In this document: one piece after another, positions 14,971 through 22,090 of the stretch
Layout of the letters: every line of letters starts with the position of its first letter
Position numbering within the stretch: position 1 is the first letter of the stretch
Assembly: GCA_964577315.1 (NCBI GenBank)
Contig: CAZNYT010000032.1
Span: 1 to 23,033, forward strand
DNA length: 23,033 nucleotides
Reading direction: 5' to 3'
DNA from: Desulfonatronospira sp964577315
GTDB lineage: Bacteria > Desulfobacterota > Desulfovibrionia > Desulfovibrionales > Desulfonatronovibrionaceae
Notes under the pieces: generated by a model
Databases searched by the model: none
What the model was told of the DNA's origin: nothing
What the model saw: the letters and a program-made list of their open reading frames with translations, nothing else
Program-made: the position numbers and the translations under genes

Positions 14971-16212
14971 TCAATGATTTCTTTCCAGGTACTTGAGATC
15001 CCTGGACTGGGTGTTCTTGGTTCCGATGGCCAGGATCTCGGTCTTGTCTCTGCTGCCGCGGACCCAATATATGCGCCCCTTGTGTCCGAATTCAGTCTCC
15101 AAAACCGTGGTTGCCCCCTGGGAAAAGACCTTTCTCTTGACCCGGACCAGGCCGGGGTCAGCGTTCAGGTTGTGTATGACCTCCTCAGCCTTGAGCTTTA
15201 GCTCTTCCGGGAGCTGGACAAAGCCTTCCAGGGCCTGCTCCTGGAAGTAAAGATCCTTGTACAGGGTCTGGAAGCGCCTGGAGTATAGTTTGCGTTCCTT
15301 GTCCTGTTTTTTGTTTTGGAGCCGGCTGTCCGACTCCAGGGTTTCCAGGTTCTGCAAAAGTTCCAGGATCTCCTGCTCCCGGGCCAGGCGCTCTGAGGTA
15401 GCGGCAGCCAGTTTTTGTTCCAGGGATTCCAGCTCTGTCAGGGCCTCCTCCTCGGTCCTGCGCACCCTCATATCTGCATCCCGCAGCTCGTTTTGCAGCT
15501 GCTCCACCTGCTCCTGGAACTCTGCCTGATCCTCCTTGGCCCGGGCCAAGCTTTCGCGCTGCTTTTCCAAGCGTTCCCGGGTGCTCTCCAGTTCCTGCTC
15601 CTGGGCCCAAACCGCCCTCTCAGAGGCAAGAACCCGGGAATGATATGAGAAATACAGCACCAGGGCAAAGGAAAAGATATAGAAAAGCAGGATCAAATTG
15701 GCCATAAGGCTTTTCCTGGGAATTTGAACTGAGACATTGTAGACTAGGCCTTCCTCCAGAATACGCCTGTTCTCCAGGGCCATAAGGCTCTTTTGAATCT
15801 GGGAAAGCAGGGGATTGGATGCTTCTTCCCGGGGCTCGAAAAAAGCGCGTTCCAGATCAAAATAAGGATAGAGAACCCGGTCCTGGCCTGTCTTGACCCG
15901 GACCTGGAGCTCGGCCCCCAGGGTGGTAGCCCTGCGGGAATCAATGAACCCCTGGACATTGTCCCGGATCTCCTCCTGGACGCGCAGCTCTCCCTGATTC
16001 AGTGCGTGCCGGTTCTGGATCAGATCCTGGCGCAATTCCTGGCTCCATATATGCTCCAGGTATCTTTCCAGACCTTGGAGGGTGAATATGTAGAGCACCG
16101 GAGGCAGGAATATGCACAGGTAGATCACCCGGAAGGATAAGAGTTGAAGAACACCCTGCCGGACGTCCCTGCCGGCCAGGCTCTGTTTAATGCGGGAAAG
16201 GATCTCGAACAT
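14971..16212 (-). CDS. Two-TM coiled-coil membrane protein with RelE/ParE-like C-terminus
   Basis: I do not recognise this 413-residue protein as a named family. It has a TM helix at about 28-46, a periplasmic segment of about 120 residues (50-168), a second TM at 169-192, and a long cytoplasmic Glu/Arg-rich coiled coil (about 196-305). The C-terminal globular part (about 320-410) reads LPEELKLKAEEVIHNLN, then GRIYWV and EILAIGTKNTQSRDL. These resemble the last strands of RelE/HigB/ParE-fold toxins, in which a basic strand is followed by an I-L-x-I-G-x-K-x-T-Q-like end. The layout is that of a membrane sensor or scaffold (two TM, coiled coil, effector) with an RNase-like or protein-binding tail. 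No Shine-Dalgarno precedes the ATG, and a -10-like CATAAT lies only five bases upstream, so it may be leaderless. It has no operon partner. Confidence 0.75.
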   Translation of the reverse strand: MFEILSRIKQSLAGRDVRQGVLQLLSFRVIYLCIFLPPVLYIFTLQGLERYLEHIWSQELRQDLIQNRHALNQGELRVQEEIRDNVQGFIDSRRATTLGAELQVRVKTGQDRVLYPYFDLERAFFEPREEASNPLLSQIQKSLMALENRRILEEGLVYNVSVQIPRKSLMANLILLFYIFSFALVLYFSYHSRVLASERAVWAQEQELESTRERLEKQRESLARAKEDQAEFQEQVEQLQNELRDADMRVRRTEEEALTELESLEQKLAAATSERLAREQEILELLQNLETLESDSRLQNKKQDKERKLYSRRFQTLYKDLYFQEQALEGFVQLPEELKLKAEEVIHNLNADPGLVRVKRKVFSQGATTVLETEFGHKGRIYWVRGSRDKTEILAIGTKNTQSRDLKYLERNH

Positions 16213-16217
16213 AAGAT

Positions 16218-16246
16218 ATTATGGCACAAAACAGACCGGTTTTCCA
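16218..16246 (-). promoter_or_regulatory. Candidate promoter for a leaderless transcript
   Basis: Reading leftward, TGGAAA (16241-16246), 17 bases, then CATAAT (16218-16223). The expected start falls on or next to the A of the ATG at 16212, consistent with the absence of a ribosome binding site. Confidence 0.35.
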
Positions 16247-16532
16247 GAATAAAGATTGGGTATGACGCAACTATTCACCATATTCCACCTAAAATATTCA
16301 CCGGTAACGTAAAGAAAAGAATGACTCACGCCCGGGCCTGCCGGCCCTAGAGGCACCCCGGTGAAACCCGGTGAAATCAGCTGCGCTGAGACTCCGTCTA
16401 TTTCACCAGGCAAGCACCCTTGACAGGGAACCCGGTTTCACTGGGCAAGCAGAGCTTGGAGAGGAGCAATAAATATTCATATCCACCGAGCCGGTGTATA
16501 TGAAAAACAAGCTCCCCGCAAAGGCGAGAGCC

Positions 16533-16565
16533 TTTTTCATTGCCCCAGCTCAGGGCAATGAAAAA
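16533..16565. repeat. 13-bp hairpin TTTTTCATTGCCC
   Basis: TTTTTCATTGCCC (16533-16545) and its exact complement GGGCAATGAAAAA (16553-16565) flank a 7-base loop. The T run precedes the stem and the A run follows it on both strands, so it does not have intrinsic-terminator polarity. Confidence 0.7.
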
Positions 16566-16574
16566 AAAATCTTG

Positions 16575-16606
16575 ATCTCTGCGTTCTTAGCGCCTCTAGC
16601 GAAGCG
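16575..16606. repeat. 32-bp dispersed repeat, copy 2 (inverted)
   Basis: This is the reverse-orientation partner of 11569-11600, one mismatch in 32. It contains TTAGCGCCTCTAGCGAAGCG. The pair brackets lpxC, the amidohydrolase, the SRP RNA and the coiled-coil gene as inverted repeats about 5 kb apart. Confidence 0.85.
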
Positions 16607-16764
16607 GCGAGAGGTAAAAACATTTCAGGCTTGGCGTAAACTTGAGCTGAAAGAGCCAAAAAGATTTGGTGAATAGTTACGGTATGACAAGATTATCCAA
16701 GGTGAATATCAGGTATTGTATTCAATTTTGCAGCTTGACTTTTATCTGCTTTGGGATCAAATAG

Positions 16765-16929
16765 ATTCTGTTCCACGGTCCTACACGGATCTTTGTGTGG
16801 CAGCAACTCTGCTGCGAGTTCTTTTACAACACGGGCCGTTACGTCCTGCCCAAGCGTTTTGGGCTACAAAAACAAGAGTTTCAGGAACAAGCCTTGCTTT
16901 ATTTACCGGATCATTTGGGTAAAACATGA
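16765..16929 (+). pseudogene. Possible gene remnant, unknown
   Basis: A 54-codon open stretch follows a TAG stop and ends at TGA 16927. Its translation (for example FFYNTGRYVLPKRFGLQKQE) and third-base choice look more protein-like than the other frames. The only reasonable start is GTG at 16795 (44 residues), without a ribosome site. I do not recognise it. It could be a decayed 3' end of a gene or chance. Confidence 0.2.
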
Positions 16930-16999
16930 CGAGTTGTTGCTCAATATTTATCTATCCAGTTGAAAAAAAAGCAGATTGATAATCAGGAGAGTTCTTTCT

Positions 17000-17887
17000 T
17001 TGCACCTAGCTCGAAAATTTTTAAGCAAGGATCAAGTTGCAAGGATTAAGGGGCGGAGAAGGCATAAGTTCAGCCTGGATAAGCTGGTTTTTCAACGCGT
17101 CCATTCCCGGGCGGAATTGGAAAAGGCTTTCAACCTAGTTTACCAAGCCTATAGCAAAAAGGGTTTTGTCCCGGATCAAAAACCCCATAACATGCTTTTT
17201 TCCATATATTCCCTGCTTCCCGGGACCGTGCACGTGATGGTGCGCTCCTCCAGATGCATTTTATCCAACCTTACAGCCATTCCCAGTTCCAAGGTTTTCG
17301 GCCTGCCCATGGACGCTGTATTCAAGCCAGAGCTGGACGGGCTGCGGGCAGAGGGGAGAACCCTGGTGGAACTTTCCGCCCTGGCTACCAGGGAGGAGTA
17401 CCGTTTCCGGGATATTTTCCTGTATCAGATACAGGCCTTGTACTGGTATTTCATCTACCACGGAGTGGACGATATTTGCATAACTGTAAATCCCAGGCAC
17501 AAAGGTTATTACATGCAGATGTTCCCTTTCCTGGAACTGGGTCCGGTGCGCTATTATCCCCGGGTGAATGCCCCGGCTGTGGGGTTGAGAGGCAATGTCT
17601 TAGATGCCTTGGAACGAATGATGCAAGTAGATAATAGCCTGGACCTGAACATGCCGTTACATCACTGTTTTTACGAACTGTGTGGCATGCAGGAACAAAA
17701 AAAGGAAATAAATCTGGGCAGCGGCGGGGACATGCAATTGCTATTAATGTACAATCAGTTGAGCAGCGAAGCCCTTAGCTATTTTCTGGACCTGGAGCCC
17801 GGGATAGTTCAGGGACTGAATTCGGATCAATCAAGCATCCTGAGAAGTATATATCCAGATATTTTTGGTCCAGGAAGGTTATATTGA
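17000..17887 (+). CDS. FeeM/LuxI-like N-acyltransferase, paralogue 1
   Basis: This protein belongs, by motif and layout, to the GNAT-like acyltransferases that include the N-acyl amino acid synthase FeeM, LuxI-type autoinducer synthases and the PEP-CTERM/exosortase-associated acyltransferases. Such enzymes move an acyl chain from acyl-ACP to an amino group. Visible marks, numbered from TTG 17000, are an N-terminal LVYQAYSKKGF segment, FGLPMD (100-105), the ELSALAT strand (124-130) that corresponds to the E-x-S-R-L-A strand of relatives with Ala in place of Arg, a VNPRHKGYY motif (163-171), and YYPRVNAPAVGLR. It has no signal peptide or TM. The TTG at 17000 has AGGAGA nine bases upstream; TTG at 16976 without one is the alternative. 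About half its aligned residues match the next gene, so the two are tandem duplicates. No ACP gene is nearby. Confidence 0.75.
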   Translation: MHLARKFLSKDQVARIKGRRRHKFSLDKLVFQRVHSRAELEKAFNLVYQAYSKKGFVPDQKPHNMLFSIYSLLPGTVHVMVRSSRCILSNLTAIPSSKVFGLPMDAVFKPELDGLRAEGRTLVELSALATREEYRFRDIFLYQIQALYWYFIYHGVDDICITVNPRHKGYYMQMFPFLELGPVRYYPRVNAPAVGLRGNVLDALERMMQVDNSLDLNMPLHHCFYELCGMQEQKKEINLGSGGDMQLLLMYNQLSSEALSYFLDLEPGIVQGLNSDQSSILRSIYPDIFGPGRLY

Positions 17888-18034
17888 GAGCTATGACCGC
17901 AAACAGCAGGGAAAGGCTACATCTTGACGGGAAAACCTAAGGTTTCATTGTCCTGGTTAAACTGGTACTTGCTGATCTTGGCAAGGGCATCCAGCAGCCC
18001 CGGCTGAAGCGTCAGACATAAAGGAGTAGGGATT

Positions 18035-18976
18035 GTGAGCGTACAGCACCAGCCTATGCACAGTTATTTCCCGGAAAAGAAGGGGGTGGTTCCGGGCCAG
18101 GAGCGGCGCAGGACGCTACGGATCCAGAGATCCGGGCTGCAGAAAAACGAGCTTCAGGATCTGGACCGCCCGGCAATTAAGTTCGCGGAAAACAGGGACG
18201 AGCTGGAGCAGAGCTTTGCCCTGGTCTACCAGGTTTACTTGCAGAAGCAGTTCATTACCCAGCCCAAGCCGCACAGGATGCTCTATAACGTTTACTCCAT
18301 TTTGCCGGATACAGTGCATATCGTGGCCAAGTCCTACCTGAGCGTGATTTCCAACCTGAGCGTTATCTCGGACACCCCGGAATTCGGCCTGCCCATGGAC
18401 GCGATCTACAAGCCGGAGCTGGACGCGATGCGTGCCCAGGGCAAAAAGATAGTGGAGCTCTCTGCCCTGGCCACTCCCAGGGAACACCGCTGGAAGAACA
18501 TGTTCCATTACCTGATTCAGGTCATGTACTGGTACTGCGTATACAAGGAAGTGGACGACGTGTGCATCGCAATCAATCCCAAGCACGTTCGCTACTACCA
18601 GAATCTTTTTCCTTTTCATGAGCTGGGCCCTGAGAGATACTATCCCCGGGTGGACGCTCCAGCAGTAGCCCTGCGGGCCAGCGTAATGGAGTCCCTGGAG
18701 CGCATGCTCCAGATCTGCCAGGAACTGGAGTTCGACACCCCGCTTTATTCCTATTTCTACCGCATGACCGGCAAGGCTCCCCAGGGGAATGTCCCCTTTC
18801 TGGAGCCGGAGGCCCTGAATGTCGTGGCTCAGCCCATGGCAATGGATATAGAGACCATCAGCTATTTCATCCACAAGGATCCGGAGGTGCTGGAAGGGGT
18901 CTCCCTGGAGCAGAAGCGGGCTTTGAACCTTTGGTATCCGGGGTTGGTGGGAAGGTTTGAAGGTATGAAAGTATGA
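18035..18976 (+). CDS. FeeM/LuxI-like N-acyltransferase, paralogue 2
   Basis: A 313-residue paralogue of the preceding gene, with the same ordered motifs: LVYQVYLQKQF (63-73), FGLPMD (117-122), ELSALAT (141-147), INPKHVRYY (180-188) and YYPRVDAPAVALR (202-214). Its N-terminus is about 20 residues longer and basic. The likely role is transfer of a fatty acyl group to an amino acid or other amine, inferred from the family; the substrate is unknown. GTG start at 18035 with AAGGAG eight bases upstream. The 147-base spacer after paralogue 1 holds a weak TTGACG and an AAACCT/AGGTTT inverted repeat (17930-17944 region), so it may have its own promoter. The last codons and the stop fall within an 8-bp tandem tract, so the C-terminal tail GRFEGMKV is probably repeat-derived. 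Confidence 0.78.
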   Translation: MSVQHQPMHSYFPEKKGVVPGQERRRTLRIQRSGLQKNELQDLDRPAIKFAENRDELEQSFALVYQVYLQKQFITQPKPHRMLYNVYSILPDTVHIVAKSYLSVISNLSVISDTPEFGLPMDAIYKPELDAMRAQGKKIVELSALATPREHRWKNMFHYLIQVMYWYCVYKEVDDVCIAINPKHVRYYQNLFPFHELGPERYYPRVDAPAVALRASVMESLERMLQICQELEFDTPLYSYFYRMTGKAPQGNVPFLEPEALNVVAQPMAMDIETISYFIHKDPEVLEGVSLEQKRALNLWYPGLVGRFEGMKV

Positions 18977-19037
18977 AAGTGAGAAGGTGGGAGGGTGCGA
19001 AGGTAGGAAGGTTTGATAGAAAAAAGGTATGATGGTG
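18950..19037. repeat. 8-bp tandem tract, consensus TGAAGGTN, eleven units
   Basis: Units read GGAAGGTT, TGAAGGTA, TGAAAGTA, TGAAAGTG, AGAAGGTG, GGAGGGTG, CGAAGGTA, GGAAGGTT and then diverge (TGATAGAA, AAAAGGTA, TGATGGTG). The stop codon of the upstream gene (18974-18976) is the start of the fourth unit. The unit length equals that of the tracts at 4490 and 22908, though the sequence differs. Confidence 0.85.
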
Positions 19038-19146
19038 GTCGGTGTATGTATGCAAAAAAGGTTTCTTGGAATGGGAAGAAGTTTTCCCAAAAGGAACAAG
19101 TTTGCACATCTAAGGGTGGGGCAGAACCAATCTTGATCCGTGCTGT

Positions 19147-20814
19147 TCACAAGTGCTCTTGGGGCTGATACCTGCCCGGGGCAATGATTCCGTCCGGGTC
19201 CAGCACCTGTTTTATCTGACTGCTTACGTCCCAGAAAGTTTCTGAACTCTGGGCCAGCTTATGCATGGAATGCGTGCTGCTTCTGTAGGGTACAAACCCG
19301 GCGCTCAGCAAGCTGTCGAACAATTCTGCGTAACAGTCCAAGGCTTTTTGGGACTCGCTGGGGCTGTGTTTATCGTAGCAAATGGACATGACGCTGACCA
19401 TGGCCCTTTCAGTAATTAGGGAGATGGTCACCAGGGGGTCGAAGCTGTATTTGTGGAATACTGGATTTACAATATTCATCAGTTCCCTGGCTGCCTCACC
19501 TGTACTGGGCAGGATGGGGGAGATCCAGATCAGGCCCGCCTTGTTATCCAGGGGATCCAGGGATGTGGTTTTCTGATCCGCCGGGATGCGCCACAGGGTG
19601 CCGTACATGAAGGCCTCTGTGGGCCTGCCGTTCAGCAGCCCGTAAACCTTTTCCAGGGACCTGATTTTTACCAGAAGATCCTTGCCCAGGCCCAGCCTGT
19701 CTATTAGATTCCCCATCCATCCGGCCATGGCCACGGTGTTTTTGCCTGCGAATCTCACCCGTCCCAGCCTGCGCAGCCTTTTCTTGATAATACCCTGGTA
19801 AATCCGGACCTGTCCGGGCGTGCCATATATCGCCCCGCTGATGTTCCAGGCCCCTATCTTGGCTTCCTTCCTCAGTTCCCGGCGCAGCTCAGCAGGCAGG
19901 GGAGTCTGCCCGCCGGTCCTGTCCCAGGGGTATCTTTGAAAGGAGGATATGACCCTCAGGTCATTGCCTATGTGCACGATGTTCTTGAGTATGCCCTGCA
20001 GCCTGAGGGGGCGCAGGGCATCTGTTATCGCGGGCAGCTTTTCCTCATCCGGCACTGACAGAAAGAACATCTTGACGCATTCCGGCCTGGGCATGAGCCA
20101 GATGCCCATCTTGGTCACTATGCCCAGGTTGGACTGGGTGAAAAGTCCGTCCAGGTAGGGACCAATGCCCCATTTGAAGACGTGGCTGGCCCGGGCGTTA
20201 TTGTAGTGTCCGAACCCGGTGTTGAGTATCCTGCCGTCCCCCAGGACCACCTCCATCCCGCAGGAATACAGGAAATGGTCCCCGTAAGGGGTGTGTCCGA
20301 ACCCCCTTTCTAGGGTGTTGCCCACTATGCTGGCTTCCGGCCCTGATCCGGTACAGTCCAGCATCAGATCAGGGTGGTTTCGCTCCAGGTGTTCAACAAG
20401 CTGCTTCTGGGTCACGCCGGGCTGGATTACAGCATAGCCCAGATCCGGGCTGACCTCTAATATCCGGTCCATGCGGGAAAGGTCCACAAGGAACTGATTC
20501 TCCTTAACCGGACAGGCATCACCGTACCCCCAGTTTTTCCCCCTGCTGATGGGATACAGGGCTATGCCTGTCTCCTGGGCAATTCGTACCACTGTTTGCA
20601 CTTGAGCCGTTGTGCCCGGATAGAGCACCCCCAGGGGGACATTCCCGTACGGCAAAGTGGTGCGGGAATAACGCTTGGATCCTGATGGAGTGCTTTCCAC
20701 GCCTTGAGGCCCCAGCACCTCTGTCCACCTGGAAAGGGCTGCCCTGAAATCGCTTTTCAAATCCTCTCTCCCGGGGTCATAATTTATAGGGAAATCCAGT
20801 ATCCAGCTAGCCAT
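19147..20814 (-). CDS. VAO/PCMH-family FAD-dependent oxidase, 4-cresol dehydrogenase-like
   Basis: A flavoprotein of the vanillyl-alcohol oxidase/4-cresol dehydrogenase flavoprotein type, which oxidises para-substituted phenols at the benzylic position. The PCMH FAD-binding domain shows YPISRGKNWGYGD (87-99), QPGVTQKQL, GNTLERGFGHTPYGDHF (165-181) and CGMEVVLGDG. The substrate domain begins near FKWGIGPYLDG and FTQSNLGIVTK. The C-terminus has PYRSSTH (Tyr510, Arg511) and DPDGIIAPGRY. The Tyr-Arg aligns with the phenolate-binding Tyr503-Arg504 of VAO. I cannot identify a covalent flavin residue. It has 555 residues, no signal peptide and no fused cytochrome. Start is uncertain among clustered ATGs at 20814, 20820 and 20829. 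A terminator lies just upstream (20843-20875), so it is either weakly read through or has an internal promoter. It is convergent with the acyltransferases. Confidence 0.85.
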   Translation of the reverse strand: MASWILDFPINYDPGREDLKSDFRAALSRWTEVLGPQGVESTPSGSKRYSRTTLPYGNVPLGVLYPGTTAQVQTVVRIAQETGIALYPISRGKNWGYGDACPVKENQFLVDLSRMDRILEVSPDLGYAVIQPGVTQKQLVEHLERNHPDLMLDCTGSGPEASIVGNTLERGFGHTPYGDHFLYSCGMEVVLGDGRILNTGFGHYNNARASHVFKWGIGPYLDGLFTQSNLGIVTKMGIWLMPRPECVKMFFLSVPDEEKLPAITDALRPLRLQGILKNIVHIGNDLRVISSFQRYPWDRTGGQTPLPAELRRELRKEAKIGAWNISGAIYGTPGQVRIYQGIIKKRLRRLGRVRFAGKNTVAMAGWMGNLIDRLGLGKDLLVKIRSLEKVYGLLNGRPTEAFMYGTLWRIPADQKTTSLDPLDNKAGLIWISPILPSTGEAARELMNIVNPVFHKYSFDPLVTISLITERAMVSVMSICYDKHSPSESQKALDCYAELFDSLLSAGFVPYRSSTHSMHKLAQSSETFWDVSSQIKQVLDPDGIIAPGRYQPQEHL

Positions 20815-20842
20815 TATCATCCAAATCATGCCCGAGCACAAG

Positions 20843-20875
20843 AAAAAAGGCCGCGGCAGTAAAATTGCCGCGGCC
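20843..20875 (-). terminator. Intrinsic terminator after PEP-CTERM gene 1
   Basis: Reading leftward, GGCCGCGGCA and TGCCGCGGCC form a 10-bp GC-rich stem (20849-20858 with 20866-20875) with a 7-base loop, followed by TTTTTTCTT. It sits 23 bases past the stop of the PEP-CTERM gene and just before the flavoprotein gene. Confidence 0.9.
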
Positions 20876-20897
20876 TTTAAAAACCGTCAGTCCTCAA

Positions 20898-21818
20898 CTA
20901 CTTTTTGGGCATAAACTTTCTTCGCCCCAGAATCCCCAGTCCCAACAGACCAGTGCCGAAAAGAAGCAAGGTGGTGGGTTCGGGCACTGCCTTGAACTCA
21001 GCTTTGATCCCAGTAGTAGTAGTGGGGACAAGAACGCCATTGTCTATTTCTCCCAGGTTATCTCCGACATTTATACTATCCTGAGTAGTAGCAAAAGCTA
21101 AATTAAGTGTTATTAAATCCTCCAATGAAAGTCCAGCCGGATCATAAAGGTCTTTCTTCAAGTAATCATAGTTGGCAGAGATCCAATCAAAACGAAAAGA
21201 GGTTGCTGCTTTTGCCTCATCTTTCCAAAAAGATTCGCTCAAAATCGTATCTGTTCCTGCAGAAAATTTAAAGCCTGCAATCTCAGCAATTTCTACGCCA
21301 TCTTCGTCCACATGATAAATTTTAGCTGATCCACCAGTATATTTGGATGTAAATGTTGTGTCTTTAATTCCCTCCCGATTATTTACATCAACTGGATCTG
21401 TACCAAAATTTACAAAATCATCAATATATCCCTCTAAGTTTATGTCTACTTTCCAATTATCTTCGAAACTAATTAATCCACCTACTACATCTGCATCAAT
21501 GTTCAATGCACCATCTACTGTAAAAGTCATATCTTGAGTGAATGTATCACCGCTACCCAAAATACCATCAGCACCAAAACTTTGGTAGGTGGCTATGGCC
21601 GCAGTCGCAGCCTCACCAGAGAGGTTAGTGTATCCTATCCTGTCTTCTGAATAAGTATCCATTTTTATTCCATAAAACCAAGCATCATCATCCCAATCTT
21701 GATTTCCGCCTGTGTCAAAATACATTCCTATGGGGAATACTCCTGCAAGAGCAGTGCTGCATAAAAACAGCATGGATAGAAGAAAAGTGCTTAAAATGAA
21801 AGTTGACTTGCGTATCAT
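20898..21818 (-). CDS. PEP-CTERM sorting-domain protein 1
   Basis: A secreted 306-residue protein of unknown function. Signal peptide 1-25 (MIRKSTFILSTFLLSMLFL..., cleavage after ALA). The mature part is acidic, rich in Asp, Gly and Thr, with no cysteine after the signal. The C-terminal sorting signal starts VPEPTT at about 278, followed by a hydrophobic helix and GRRKFMPKK, as recognised by exosortase. The ATG at 21818 has AAGGAG seven bases upstream. The frame is open 51 codons further, but those residues are not secretory. Base composition is clearly more AT-rich than in the flanking genes, suggesting recent transfer or fast divergence. No exosortase gene lies in the window. Members of this class are usually linked to exopolysaccharide-producing, biofilm-forming bacteria. 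Confidence 0.9.
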   Translation of the reverse strand: MIRKSTFILSTFLLSMLFLCSTALAGVFPIGMYFDTGGNQDWDDDAWFYGIKMDTYSEDRIGYTNLSGEAATAAIATYQSFGADGILGSGDTFTQDMTFTVDGALNIDADVVGGLISFEDNWKVDINLEGYIDDFVNFGTDPVDVNNREGIKDTTFTSKYTGGSAKIYHVDEDGVEIAEIAGFKFSAGTDTILSESFWKDEAKAATSFRFDWISANYDYLKKDLYDPAGLSLEDLITLNLAFATTQDSINVGDNLGEIDNGVLVPTTTTGIKAEFKAVPEPTTLLLFGTGLLGLGILGRRKFMPKK

Positions 21819-22090
21819 GATGTTTCTCCTTAAAAGTGTTAGAATCTTCTGTTGAAATACAAAACTTAACAACTTTTTTTTATTGGGCGGGCCTCTTATT
21901 TCTAGATCATTCATAGTTTTTCCCCTTTTTTGGCTGAATTGTTTAAACTGTGTGTGATTTGCCAATAACAACGTGTAAGAAGTGATAAAGATGTTTAAGC
22001 TGATAATTGTATCTATGTCAGTGTCTGTGAAAAAGTTAATAGTTCAAGGCCTGCCACACTGTGGCGTAGTTAAAGGTTTGTGATCAATTA
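21819..22090. other. Spacer between the two PEP-CTERM genes
   Basis: About 270 AT-rich bases with no gene. Leftward, a TTTTCA with TACAAT 16 bases later (22003-22030 region) is a weak promoter candidate for PEP-CTERM gene 1. A CCACAGTGTGG palindrome lies near 22053. Confidence 0.35.

Larger units (their letters stand above)
16247..16975. other. Gene-poor interval with hairpins and repeats
   Basis: No intact gene is supported in about 730 bases. It holds short GGTGAAA/TTTCACC motifs (16354-16450), including near-identical TTTCACCAGGCAAGCA and TTTCACTGGGCAAGCA. It also holds a 10-bp hairpin with one mismatch (16478-16502), a 13-bp hairpin (16533-16565), copy 2 of the 32-bp repeat (16575-16606), and a short open frame 16765-16929 that may be a gene remnant. 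Confidence 0.5.

Noticed and set aside
16478..16502. CATATCCACC/GGTGTATATG hairpin as an operator
   Set aside because: It has one mismatch and lies far from any gene start; there is nothing to tie it to a function.
16533..16565. Intrinsic terminator
   Set aside because: T residues precede the stem on either strand, so the polarity is wrong; it is kept only as a hairpin repeat.
17930..17944. AAACCT/AGGTTT inverted repeat between the acyltransferases as a lux-box
   Set aside because: It is too short and does not match the lux-box consensus; no LuxR-type gene is in the window.
18116..19150. 344-codon leftward open frame opposite the second acyltransferase
   Set aside because: Its product is the antisense of an identified gene plus the repeat tract (runs of HTF/PSH), so it is not a gene.
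22053..22063. CCACAGTGTGG palindrome as a regulator site
   Set aside because: It is short, and no matching copy was noticed before the other genes.
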